In this document: positions 1-10,116 of the stretch, piece by piece
How the letters are laid out: every line of letters begins with the position of its first letter
How positions within the stretch are numbered: the stretch's first letter is position 1
The notes under the pieces: model-generated
What the model was told of the DNA's origin: nothing
Database searches by the model: none
Seen by the model: only the letters and a program-made list of their open reading frames with translations
Program-made: the position numbers and the translations under genes
From: Oikopleura dioica
Taxonomy: Eukaryota > Chordata > Appendicularia > Copelata > Oikopleuridae
Length of the DNA stretch: 64,000 nt
Assembly: GCA_907165135.1 (NCBI GenBank)
Contig: OU015566.1
Span: forward strand, 4,342,501 to 4,406,500
Reading direction: 5' to 3'

Positions 1-1
1 T

Positions 2-187
2 TCTAGCGTTAAGAAGTTTAAGAAAGTTAAGCTCCAGCAAGGCGGAAAATTTTCTGACACAATTGGCGAACCACAAAATCAACTTGAAGCAAGCATTCTT
101 TCGACGAATTTCATAAAGAAAGAAGGGCTCGTGGAAGAGGGCAAAACAGGAATCGGGAATATTGAAACAAGCGCGTTCAGAAAATAA
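2..187 (+). CDS. 3' terminal coding exon of an unknown gene (5' end outside window)
   Basis: An open frame runs from the window edge to a TAA at 185-187 and encodes about 61 residues ending GNIETSAFRK. It is rich in Lys, Gln and Glu and has no transmembrane segment. A possible 3' splice site (ttctag) ends at base 6, so the exon may begin at base 7 or the frame may extend out of the window. I recognise no domain; only the C-terminal tail is visible. Confidence 0.45.
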   Translation, partial: SSVKKFKKVKLQQGGKFSDTIGEPQNQLEASILSTNFIKKEGLVEEGKTGIGNIETSAFRK

Positions 188-253
188 TTCAACATAGCAA
201 AAATGAGTCAGAGTTCGTCTGATCTTGATTGAAAAATCGGTCAGTACTGAAGA

Positions 254-395
254 TGTCCAATTGTCACGAATGTCACAAAAGTCACGAATGTCACGATTTT
301 GCTGAAAATGTCACGAAAACCCGTGACATTCATGACATTCGTTACATCCGTGACATTCGTGACATTCGTTACATTTGTGACATTCGTGACATTTT
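254..395. repeat. GTGACATTC / GAATGTCAC inverted minisatellite
   Basis: About 140 bp made of a 9-mer, GAATGTCAC, on the left and its complement GTGACATTC, often followed by a GTTACATT variant, on the right. The two halves could fold into a long imperfect hairpin. Both strands are open over some 75 codons, but this is a by-product of the 9-bp period. Confidence 0.8.
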
Positions 396-716
396 TAGCA
401 CTGTCGGGAAGATCCCTGATTTTCAGCAAAAGAGCTTTGATTTTCGACCTAATTAACTCGTGACAAGATGTCATAAGACCGGTTTTAGAGCGAAAGAATG
501 TCTCTGCTCTAAATTCTCAATGTGACAAAAATTTTGTAAAAGGAGATTCTCCTAATTCTAGCGAAGCAACATTCCGTACTGTGCGATGAAGACCGCCGGC
601 GTTCCGAAAATTCAGTGAGCTTTTGTCGGAAGGGATAAGAAAGGATTAATCAATTCAGGGCTTGATGAGAGAATTGACGCGGTAGGAATATTTCGGAGAT
701 GGGAAAACCAAGAAAT

Positions 717-1030
717 CGGTCATATCATATGAGTCATATCATATCATCAAATCATAAATAATGACTCAAATAATATGAGTCATATGATATATCATCGACA
801 TATCATACTGTATAATTCATACAACATATGATTTGATATGACTCACATTATGATTCATAACATGAGTCAAATGATATGACTCATATATCATGTGACTCAT
901 ATAAGTCATATAATATGATATTAAGATGACATATCAAATAATATGATTCATCTGACTCATATTATATGAATCACAAATGATAGATAATTTGAGTCATATC
1001 ATAATGACATATTATTAATGACTCATAGAG
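717..1030. repeat. ATGAGTCATATCAT palindromic low-complexity block
   Basis: Roughly 310 bp in which ATGAGTCAT, ATATGACTCAT and ATATCATAT recur on both strands with irregular spacing. The core TGAGTCA/TGACTCA is the AP-1 consensus, so the block holds a dense cluster of potential bZIP sites. With no gene next to it, a simple palindromic satellite is the safer reading. Confidence 0.7.
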
Positions 1031-1555
1031 TCCTTTTTCTGCGAAAATCAACAATTTCGGACAGTAGAAAACGAAACTTCTGGGAAACTCACTTTCTTCT
1101 TTGATCGTGTTATTCCGGTCTTAATTCCGACAGTCGCTAATAGTTTCGTTTCTGTTGAATTTCTTCGGACAGGCGTTTATAATCACCTGTCGGAGGTGCA
1201 AGCACGATCACTGCCCAATTAAACAAAAAAGCGCTAATTAAATAAGCACGAAATCCGGCTATGACGACTTTAATCCCAAATAAGAGGAAATATAGTTTTC
1301 AAACGATTAACGCGAGAAAACTTTTTGGATACGTTTCTTGTTTTCTGGGAAAATGACTTTGAGCCTTTCCTTTTACAAGACAGAATGTCAAGTGAAATTC
1401 CCGCATCCGGACGAAAATTCTTCCGGCTTTACATCAAGCCACGTGATGAATAGTCGAGCAGACTTTTATTTATGGTCAACAATTATTTTTAGAGAAAAAT
1501 CAGAATTTTTATAAGAAATTCAAATTTCTCAGCATGCTTTTTAATTCTTAAGGAT

Positions 1556-1735
1556 CCCTATCGACGTGGTAGCCATTTTCAAACAGCGTTTTCTCCCCAT
1601 ACACCCTTAAGATTCCATAAGGTTTTATTTTCAAAATTAAGCTTATGAAGAGTTTTAGAGTAAAAATGAGTTAACGTCTAGATACCCTTAAGTTATCACC
1701 ATCAAATCGTCGAATTAACTCACTACGCGGATTTT
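1556..1735. repeat. Dispersed repeat, first copy
   Basis: This segment recurs at about 43.50-43.69 kb in the same orientation. Shared blocks are TTTTCAAACAGCGTTTTC, a CCCTTAA run, GAGTAAAAATGAGTTAAC and GATACCCTTAAGT followed by ATCGTC. No coding potential is visible. Confidence 0.6.
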
Positions 1736-2083
1736 CATCCGAGCTCTTGAGTACCTAACTCAGGTTTCCGAGTTCAGGGCTCAACTAGATCAGTTTTTGT
1801 CATTTATGCTCCAAAATGTCCACAAAAAGTCTTTGACCTCGAATACTTTATACTTAATTAAAGCATCGCCTTTCCTTTTTTCAATACTTTATTGGCAAAT
1901 TTTAAATGAACTGATCGAAATCGACACTGAAAGACTGTTCTCGAAAATGAATTCATGTTTTTAGCAAAAGAGGACTGAAGCATTTAATATTAGATTAGTT
2001 CCTAACAATGTTCAAATAAATAAAACAGACAGTAAAGACAGTCCTTATAGCCAATTTTCATCGCTGCGTCTGTTGATTCAAAA

Positions 2084-2470
2084 ATGAGACTGACACTTTT
2101 AATGTCGATTTTTTTATACTTTGGTTTTGCTAAGAAGACCGGAGAAACGTAAGAGTAGATTTTGAGGATTTCTGATGGGAAACCAATAAAAAATTTCGAC
2201 AAATTTTGTACGGGCGGCCACTCAGCGGCTGATTCGCCGGTTTGCCGAAAATAGGCTTCTGATTGGTCGAAAATTTCAACGAAAAATTTGTCGAAATTTT
2301 TCTGTCGGTTCCAGACAGCTCTCTTTCTGATGATGACTTTTAGGAAAGAAGCGCAAATCGAAAGATTTAAAAAACTTATTCACGAGGCAAAGATCCGTTA
2401 TCTAAGACGAATGCTCATGGAAACATTGGATTCAACTGGTGGATACGGAATTCTAGCTGACTATTTCTGA
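2084..2470 (+). CDS. Small secreted peptide, tandem copy 1
   Basis: Exons 2084-2148 and 2344-2470 join in phase 2 (GT-AG) to give 63 residues. The N-terminus MRLTLLMSIFLYFGFA is a strong signal peptide. The rest is a basic amphipathic stretch (KIRYLRRML near residue 40) ending GGYGILADYF. Exon sizes (65 and 127 nt) are identical to copy 2 at 2.7 kb, and the same C-terminal pattern recurs in copy 3. The intron (2149-2343) is long only because it holds a family 2 foldback element. The family is not one I recognise; a secreted peptide, antimicrobial or signalling, is inference. Confidence 0.7.
2190..2325. mobile_element. Family 2 foldback MITE in the intron of peptide copy 1
   Basis: Ends of the type AAATTTCGACAAATTT face TTTGTCGAAATTTTTCTG around a core with GGCGGCCACTCAGCGGCTG and a TTCTGATTGG box. 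Related copies lie near 7.5, 13.2, 26.1, 29.7, 33.3, 36.0 and 45.8 kb. Confidence 0.7.
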
Positions 2471-2715
2471 CTCTTTCCCCTTTTTGTTTAAGAAAGAGTT
2501 GATTCTGAACCTCTGCTTTTTCTCGCCTTGCTAATTTCAAACAAGCACTTGAATAAATGATAAGAAAAAAACAATTGAACAATTGAAGAATGATGTAAAC
2601 GTTTTTTAAACAGTTGATTGCCTTAACAGTCGTCTTATGAATTAAAAATTGCCGAAAACTCGTGACATACAAAAAACAGATGAACTCGGGACTTCAGAGT
2701 TCAAAAAAAGATTTG

Positions 2716-2947
2716 ATGAGACTTGCATTTTTTCTTTTCTTTTTCATTTTATTTGTTTTTGCTGAGACCGATGCTGAATGGTAAAAAAGAGCTTTTTGTA
2801 AATTAGATCCATTGTTTTAGGAGAGCAAGGCGTCTTGAATATTTCAAGCGGCAAATACACTTGGCGAAAATTCGGATTATTTACCGAATGTTGAGGGAGA
2901 GATTGGACGAGATTGGGGGTTATGGAATACTTGCTGGTTATTTCTGA
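2716..2947 (+). CDS. Small secreted peptide, tandem copy 2
   Basis: Exons 2716-2780 and 2821-2947, separated by a 40-nt GT-AG intron in phase 2, encode 63 residues. The signal peptide is MRLAFFLFFFILFVFA. The mature part has RLEYFKRQIHLAKIRI near its middle and ends GGYGILAGYF. Intron position, exon lengths and C-terminal motif match copy 1, which fixes both gene models. No cysteines are present, so a disulfide-stabilised toxin or defensin fold is unlikely. A linear amphipathic peptide is the simplest guess. Confidence 0.75.
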
Positions 2948-3186
2948 CTGAAATTTACTCGAAAATAAAAGACGCATAACTATTTTAAAATGATGATTTT
3001 TTAATTTTTATTTTTTGATTGAAAATAAATTTATATTATATTTGCAACGCCGGACTTCTCTTAAATATGACGTCATTTTCTACTTTATTTTACCGAGAAG
3101 CCATTTAATGGTTAATGGTTATTAATAATAGAAATCAAGGATCTCCCTAATAAGTTGCTAAAGAGCTGTTGTCATAAGTTAAAAAA

Positions 3187-3431
3187 ATGAGACTGACACT
3201 ATTTTCGTTCATTTTTCTTGTCTTTTTTCGCGCGAATTGAAGGTGACCTGTAAGAGCTTGTATAAAATAAGATAGAATAGTGATTGATGAAATTGAAGGA
3301 GTTTGGCGCTGCTGGAAAAGTTTCACCGGCGAATTCACAATACGAAAATTCGCTACATTCGAAGAATGCTTGTGGAAAGACATCACAGAAAAGAGCATTT
3401 TGGAATTCTTGCCGATTTTGTTTCAGTCTGA
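3187..3431 (+). pseudogene. Small secreted peptide, tandem copy 3 (frameshifted exon 1)
   Basis: Exon 1 starts with the family's MRLTLF but meets TGA after 17 residues. Read up to the conserved donor type GTAAGAG at 3250, the exon is 63 nt instead of 65, so two bases appear to be missing. Exon 2 (3299-3431) is intact, with KIRYIRRML and GILADF as in copy 1, and its phase fits a 65-nt first exon. Either the copy is decaying, an unusual splice site skips the stop, or the sequence has an error. Confidence 0.6.
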
Positions 3432-3849
3432 GTTTTTTCAATAAAAAAGTCGGAAAAACCAACGTGAATTTCAAAAGAACTGAGTTGAGTTGGTACCCTT
3501 TACAACAAGAGAGCGCCAAGTGCACCCTGAATAAAGCGCCAAAATTTCCATAAATAACCATTCTCGTGGTAAAAGCACTATTCTTCGTACTAAGCCAAGG
3601 ACACCCTTAACCAATATAATATTTGCCACGTCGGATCAAACAACCCGAGAAATATTCAAAGAAGTCCACAAGTAAAAAAATCTGCCGCGCCGCATCAAAA
3701 ATGATTGAGTTTTCTACATCTGACAGGGCCTGTCTCATCCAGCATAGACCCAATTGTGGTTCTGACGCACTTGAAATTTTCCGGAAGCGGAGATTAATCA
3801 GTTTTTCTTTTTTTTTTCTTTTCAAGAAGTTTATTTTGTTCAGAAATTA
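3432..3849. other. Intergenic, nothing recognised
   Basis: Between the peptide cluster and the convergent dehydrogenase gene. Short open frames exist on both strands, but none has a credible start, splice sites or repeat relationship. Confidence 0.5.
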
Positions 3850-6800
3850 CTATTGAGAAATTTCAAAAGGAATCTTTTCGACGCCGATTTTCTCCGCAAG
3901 TTCGTTGTAGTGCTCGATAATTTGCTTGTGGTACTGAAAAAGAATTGTTTATTATTGAGCAATATTTAGGTCTAGGGTCGGCAAGCTCGGTATGTAAAAA
4001 ACCTCAGACTGGGTCTGAAAGATATTTAATAAAAAGCCGCACAGCGCCTTTTTTGAAAACGAAGCCGCGAAGCGGCTTCGCAGAACTATTATTTAAGGGA
4101 TCCCCCAGAAGTTTTGAAAATCGGGGGTGATCCCTTAAATCCATTTGTTTATTTTGAAAAAGCCACAAAGCGGCTTTTTGTAAAGCCGCTGCGCGGCGTT
4201 TCTTTGACGATATTTTGGACCCTGACTCAGGTTTTCTTCACAGGCTGCCGACCCAAGCATTAGGTATCCTACCTTGATTCCTCCTTGTTCATCAGTTTGC
4301 TTCATATGAATCCTCTCCGGATCTCCCGCGACCAGGACCGGTCCCTTGGCGCTTGGGGACGGCTCCAAATCGCGATGCATTTTCATCAAATCTGACATTC
4401 GACCTTCAAAGCCCGGAGCAAAAGAGCTAGAAATTCACTCAATATAAGTGTATTCACGAATTTAGACGACAAACACGGGGGCCCTTTTTTAGAGCAAGGC
4501 TCTTGCATTTTGAAACCAGACTTAACCTACTTTTTAAGACAACGGATATGACTTTAGAGGGCCCGTAATGTTTTGTGTCGAACATGGGCTTAAGGTAACG
4601 ACACGTGTTTCTTTTCCAAAATATGGGTCAACGATTTCGATAATTTTCTTTCAAAAACGCTTGTTTTTGTTTTTACCTTGGATCAATTGCCATAAAACAT
4701 TGCCCCAAATTCGCTTCCTCGTCGTTTTCCCCGTGAAAACCCCATCTTCTCACATTCGATCCATATTTCCCATCCGCCAGGATTCCGCAAAGCACCTCGA
4801 CCATCATGCACAAGCCAAAGCCTTTGTAGCCCCCTGTCTCTTCAGTTCCGCCAAGGGGAAGGAGCCCGCCTTCTTTCATGCACAGATTTGCGTCGTTTGT
4901 CACGTCGCCGACTTTGTTCGTTCCCCAACCGTCTTTAAAGATTTTGCAAAATTGAAAATTTTGAAGATGATGAAAATACGTGTTATCCGAAAAGAGACAT
5001 GAGTTGGTAACATGAAAATTTCACGTGTTTTGGAAACATGGATATCTGATCATACAATTTCGAGTCGAAAATTTCGACGTTTTGGAAGGTCCCAAAGAAT
5101 AAAGACTAGGGTGTGAAATCTTCGAAGGTTTTTTCGGCTCGTTTTTTCTCAACAAATCAGAAGCAAGTATTTTTTCTCTCAGCCAATCACAGTCGAGCAA
5201 ATCCCTCAAGAGCCCCGAATCCCCCTTAGCCTACCCTAGCCAATATGACTCATTAAATAAGGGTGTCACTATTGAAAGCTTTATATATAAACTAGGGTAG
5301 GCGAAGGGGGATTCGGGGCTCTTGAGGGATTTGCTCGACTGTGATTGGCTGAGAGAAAAAATACTTGCTTCTGATTGACCGAGAAGAAAACGAGCCGAAA
5401 AAACTTTCGAGGATTTTATAATTGTTTTCGATAAAAATCTTTCCTGGAATTGGGATGCCTCTTCGTTGATTAACTTCAATTTTCCCAAGCGCAACTTTTT
5501 TCCCGGTTACTCATTTTTCCCCTTTTTTCTTATAAAATGATAGGTTTTTACCGGTTTTCCTGTTGTCGTCGCCATATCCAGACCAAAGTAATCATCTCCC
5601 TCCGCCGGAGCAAAGAAAGAAATCGGGTTGGTTCCCAAAGACGGGGCCGAACCACGAGTTGGATATGTTTTGGGAGAGGTGTTGGTGAAGGACATTCCGA
5701 TGAGTCCTTCTTTTTCCGCTTTTGCTGGTTCAATAATGCTGTTTTATGAAACGTGGTTGGAGTGTTGTTTCACGGCCGCGGTAAAAAAATGCACTTTGAA
5801 GTGACCATCGATCAGAATTGGGATGGTTTGATAAAACAGGGGAGACAACTGATGAGTCATTTTTAAAACTTGATTATTGAAAATTTTTCGAAAATAATAA
5901 AAATTTCCGTGCATGGCAAATTAAGTCTAAACAAGCCCCGTCTCTTAAAAAAATGCAAAACGGTCGGACTCCGCCTTAACCACATTCCTCGCTAGAATCA
6001 ATTTCTTGAACCTGACCCCATCAGAGCCCAGTGCCCCGCGATTGAATAATGATTTGCTCCTTTTGCAACGACCATTCCGATGCCGGATTCTTTCGCTTTC
6101 TTGATCGCCAATTTCATCGAAAAATCAGCAGTAACTTTTTGCCGGAATCGAGAAGAGCTCGCTGCGGATTTGTTTGCCCGAAGGAGGAAATTGAAGGGTT
6201 TCAAAACCGCTTAGAAAATGAGTTGATTCCGCTTTCCTGTTCCGAGAACGCCATTTCCATCGACCCAAGCAGTTGCTGCATTTTCCTGTTTTCATGATTT
6301 CTATTTTGAAATTTTTATCGACAATCAGCTATTTTTTAATATAACGCTTTTAAGTTATGAATATGTAGAAAGACAAATGCTCGATAAGATCAAGATATAT
6401 TGGACCCCCCCCCCGTCAGTTTTTTTTTGAAAATTCAAATTTCGTAATATCAAAATTTTGACTCTAGAAATGGACGTAGTATGGTCTCAAAATTCGGCGA
6501 CCCTCATTTAAGGTTAGTGTTAGGGGGGTTCCAAGGGGGCGAAGCCCCCTAGGTTAGGCCTTAGGGTTAGGAACTACGTACTTTTACCCAGGGGGGTCCC
6601 GGGGGCGAAGCCCACGGATTAGGAGTAGGGTTAGGAAAAATTAAAAAATCAAATTATACTTGGCCGAATTTTGAGGTCATACTACTGAAATGGATTCTAC
6701 GGGTCAAAAAACGATTTTGAGGCTTCATTTTTGGGGTTCTATCTCGACTCTAATACCCTTAAAATCGCGTTTGAAAATTGGGCTTTTCGCCAAAAATTGA

Positions 6801-8422
6801 CCTTTTTGCCCTAATTATGGCGAAAGTTTCGCCGCGAAACTATTGATTTTTCTTGGTAAAAATTACTCATATCAAGTTTTTGAAGCAATTTTAACCATAG
6901 GACGCATGAAAGAACCAAAAATATGGTGTTTTTTAAAATTTCCGTTTTTCGAAGGGATGAGCTGACGTGGGGGTCCTTAAATAATTATATTATTATTTAA
7001 AATCGACGTGGGCATTTTATGATGAATCTCGCATTAAAAATTGGTAAAATCATGGCTTGAGGATTTCTGGTTTGATTCCGGATGAGCTTTTGATGACGCC
7101 AACTTTCATATCTAAAAAATGATCCTCCTGGCGGTTGGAAATTGTGGCTGATTAGAAACGCGAATCATAATATTTTTTTTCTGAGCTTTCTTTTTGGAGC
7201 AGTCCGGAGAAAAATTGGACTGTTATTTTTCCACCGAAAAAAGTGATTTTCTTACCGTTGTGGTACATTTCCAGTCGATTGAGGCCGTGAGAAAAGTGTC
7301 CCCTGTAATCGGCATGCGCAAGTACTTCCCCCATTTGTAACGATTCCGCTTTTCAGAGGTTTTTTGATGTCATAAATTAGCTTTTTAAAATGTCCAACAG
7401 GATATTTTCTAGCCACGTGGATAAAAAAGGTCTCTTGATCGAAATCTCAATTCGATCCAAAAATTCAAGAGCGCTACGTGTTTTTGAATTTTTTTCCGCT
7501 AGAATTTGGACTACAGTAATTTTTAGGCCGGCATCTGGAAACGACAAAAATTTCGACAAATTTAGCTTTGAAATTTTCAACCAATCAGGACCCTGAATTC
7601 GGCAAACCAACCAATCAGCAGCCGAGAAGCCGCCCACGCAAAATTTGTCGACAATTTTTTGTCGGTTCCAGATGCTATCCCCTAATTTTTTCTTTTGAGT
7701 CGAAAGTGACTGTCATTTTCGTTTTCTAACCCGCGTCAGAGATGTTCCGGGACTGGCCGGATTAGGTCCAACGTGTTATCCCATTTGCAAGTCAGGGCCG
7801 GTAGCTGCCCGCCCAAATAAATAAAAAGTCAAAAGCCCGATTGATCCCCTTTCTCACATTGAGTCGAGAATGGAGCGGGATTTGTTTTGACGGACGGGAT
7901 ATATTTTCATTTTTATCCGAGTCAGGGAGATAAACCCGTGCCGTTAATAACGGTCCGTTATTTTAAACTGCTCAATTTGAAAAAAAATGGCAAGCTCCCT
8001 TATTTTCTCCAACCCAAGAAAATCTGACTTAGGGTGTGAAAAGAGCTAAAATGAACAGCCGCGTAGCGGCTTTTTTGAAAACGAAGCCGCGAAGCGGCTT
8101 CGCAAAAACTCTCAAATAGATCTAAAATTAAGTAATATTTTATCTTAATTTAAGATCTATTTGAAATTTTTGGCGAAGCCGCTTTGCGGCTTCGTATTCA
8201 GAAAAGCCGCTACGCGGCTTTTCATTTTAGGTTTTTTCCCACCCTACGTCGTATTTTCGAGCCCAGCCATTCTGACTCAAAAAACCTTTCCTTCATTAGC
8301 TCCAGCATTCCGAAGAACCCTAGAAATTCATTCTTTGATTTTTCTATTTTCAATAAAAAAAACATGACTCACCTAGTGACAAAGTTCACAATTTCCTTGC
8401 GCTTGACCAGTACTTGCGCCAT
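3850..8422 (-). CDS. Malate/L-lactate dehydrogenase-like oxidoreductase (Ldh_2 family)
   Basis: Eleven exons give 367 aa: 8422-8373, 8319-8285, 7348-7256, 7111-7056, 6285-6237, 6134-6018, 5718-5560, 5494-5444, 4932-4677, 4426-4273, 3933-3850. The product is a full-length NAD(P)-dependent 2-hydroxyacid dehydrogenase of the bacterial YlbC/AllD type, not the classical LDH/MDH fold. Family landmarks are SHG (48-50), [11 protein letters not shown] (83-93), NHYSIAG (122-128), [45 protein letters not shown] and [12 protein letters not shown]. No signal peptide is present, so it is probably cytosolic. Introns 1, 3, 9 and 10 are GT-AG; introns 2 and 4-8 are not, and each has a short inverted repeat at its ends. 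The joins are forced by the continuous family alignment and a total of 1104 nt. Family assignment is secure; the substrate is not. Confidence 0.88.
3975..4254. mobile_element. Family 1 MITE inside intron 10 of the Ldh_2 gene
   Basis: Ends GGGTCGGCAAGCTC and GGCTGCCGACCC are inverted repeats. Inside are CCTGACTCAGG-type boxes and several perfect hairpins such as GAAGCCGCGAAGCGGCTTCG. A second internal palindrome is AAGGGATC..GATCCCTT. The host intron keeps its own GT and AG outside the element. Confidence 0.75.
5116..5416. repeat. Long inverted repeat in intron 8 of the Ldh_2 gene
   Basis: Arms 5116-5239 and 5292-5416 (about 124 bp, near-identical) flank a loop of about 50 bp that contains AATAAGGGTGTCACTATTG, one end of a family 3 element. 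The arms include GGGGCTCTTGAGGGATTTGC and its complement. The host intron is a GA-AG intron. Confidence 0.85.
6500..6990. repeat. Dispersed repeat with GGTTAGGG-like block in intron 4 of the Ldh_2 gene
   Basis: 6690-6990 is related to 40.84-41.05 kb: both contain AACGATTTTGAGGCT, CCAAAAATATGGTGTTTT and a GGGGGTCCTTAA-type end. Just upstream, 6500-6640 has repeated GGTTAGTGTTAGGG and TTAGGGTTAGG motifs next to GGGGGCGAAGCCC. Nothing here codes. Confidence 0.6.
7529..7676. mobile_element. Family 2 foldback MITE in intron 2 of the Ldh_2 gene
   Basis: Clear terminal inverted repeats: GCATCTGGAAACGACAAAAA on the left and TTTTTTGTCGGTTCCAGATGC-type sequence on the right. The core has CCAATCAG boxes and GCCGCCCACGC. 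Confidence 0.8.
8031..8245. mobile_element. Family 1-related MITE in intron 2 of the Ldh_2 gene
   Basis: Ends AGGGTGTGAAAAGAGCTAAA and TTTTAGGTTTTTTCCCACCCT are inverted repeats. Inside are four GCCGC..GCGGC hairpins and a large AATAGATCT palindrome. It has the family 1 core but other termini. Confidence 0.7.
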
Positions 8423-8931
8423 TATTTCCTCTCTGTTTTTTTTTGAAGATGCCCGAGGGTAGAGAGTTTCTCCTTTTGATTGTGTCTGGTAGTCTTTCGT
8501 TTGCTTAGGGCGAAGCAAAATTTCAAAATGCTCAGATGAGTAATAACGATTTCAAATTGCTCTTGAGCCAAGGGCCCTCTTCATTTTATGGGAGAGAAGA
8601 TGAGATTTCAAATATTGTTCTAGAAAAATTGATAGAAAATAAGGAGAAATTGTATCTTGCTCAACCGTGTAGTGGTTCATAGATTCCTTGATCACCTAGT
8701 CAATAAAAAGTCAATAAGAAAGTCAATAAATTACGAATTCAAAAATTTCTGTTTCCTAAAATTTTTCATTAAATTATGGTCTTTTCAAATTCATCGCTTT
8801 TTAGTTATTTCTTAAAATATCAAATTTTTACATAAAAATCGATATTCATGGGTATTTTGTCTTGTAAATGACCCTTTCACGCTTGAATCAATTTTTTAGA
8901 ATATTCAAATACTCCTTTATTCAATCATTTT
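8423..8931. other. Intergenic between two minus-strand genes
   Basis: About 510 bp of AT-rich sequence upstream of the Ldh_2 start and downstream of the Ly6-like stop. Nothing recognised apart from a short ATTTTT-rich tract. Confidence 0.4.
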
Positions 8932-10116
8932 TTAATTGTAAAACAAGCCAATCATCACGACAAGAAGAGTCGCAGAAATTTGAGTGACAGAAAATCCACC
9001 TGGCAGGAAATCCTCGTTGCACAAGTCGTATTGGCACATAATGCTCGCGTCCGCCTTCTGGTGGTGGAATTCGTTCAAATGTGTGTCTGAAAAAGTGATG
9101 AAAAGATGACATGAGGATTTTCATTCTTTTACTTTTCTGAGTGTTGCTTCCTTCAGTTCCATTGTTGCAGAATCGATGAACTTCTCGGCTCATTTCTTGG
9201 CCTTTGTACTAAAATTTTCGTTGATGAAATAACAACTTGAGATGAATTTACTGCAAATGATTGTCGAGAAACTTCGCAAGTTCCCCAGCAGTCGGTGATA
9301 TTGTTTTGCATATTTGTTGCAGCTTCGCAAAATCGGAAATCTTGAAAAAATTTTTTCTGAATTTCGATAATAAAAACTCCGTTTACCTTCGCTGGGAACC
9401 CATTGTTGAGAATCTTCTTCAAAGTGTGACCATCCTTCGCACTAAAGAAGATGAAGAAACACAAAAGAAAAGCTGAACTCACTTTGTAACAAGGCTGACC
9501 ATGGGGATCAGAAGGGGTTGGTGGCGCGGCAAAATCGAATGATTCTGGCTCTTGGATCGGAAAAGTCACCATTTTGGAGCATTCATCAACGTCAGAACCG
9601 CAAGAATGAAGCTCAAGAGTGTGAAGAGCTCCGTCGACTTTTCCCTCGTAATCGTATCCTGAAAAATGAAAGTGAAGAAATCAAGGAAGAGAAAACCAAA
9701 CCTGGCGCGCCCTGGAGATACTCAAAATGCCCTCGCTCGACGAATGTAAAGTGATTCCATCCCGGCTCTCCGTTTGGCAGAATCACTTCTTCGTAACCAG
9801 TTCCTTTGACTGCTTGACAATCGGTTCGCAAAGTGTAGACTTTTCCAGTACTTTGGCTGGTGTGCGTCTTGTATCGCAACTTTTCGGACACTTTTGTGCT
9901 AAAAATTTAATTTCAATTGAAAAAATTTAATAACTTATTTTTTAATAATTCAATTTTGCCTTTTTCACGCAAAACTTACTTTTCATCGGGATTCAAACAA
10001 TCAGCCGATCCGACCTCCATTCCGCTCTCAAACAGCTGGTGAAAGCACTCGTAGCATTTGATAAATTCCTTGTCACTTGCTGTCAAAAGCGGGATCAATC
10101 CTGCGATCAGCTTCAT
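8932..10116 (-). CDS. Ly6/uPAR-like GPI-anchored surface protein
   Basis: Seven exons, all GT-AG: 10116-9980, 9898-9702, 9658-9483, 9441-9387, 9340-9252, 9208-9133, 9086-8932; 885 nt, 294 aa. MKLIAGLIPLLTAS is a signal peptide. Cysteine-rich segments open with CYECF and CYKCEGW, and the last ends in CQYDLCN, the CxxDLCN signature that closes a three-finger (LU) domain. A hydrophobic tail, ISATLLVVMIGLFYN, follows at once, as in GPI-anchor precursors. The spacing suggests two LU-type modules, the first divergent. Family members are extracellular adhesion or receptor proteins; the ligand is unknown. Confidence 0.72.

Noticed and set aside
3961-4260. Regular GCCGC..GCGGC hairpins as a CRISPR-like array or bacterial terminators
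   Set aside because: The hairpins lie in animal intron and spacer DNA with element termini; there are no spacers of uniform length and no cas-like genes.
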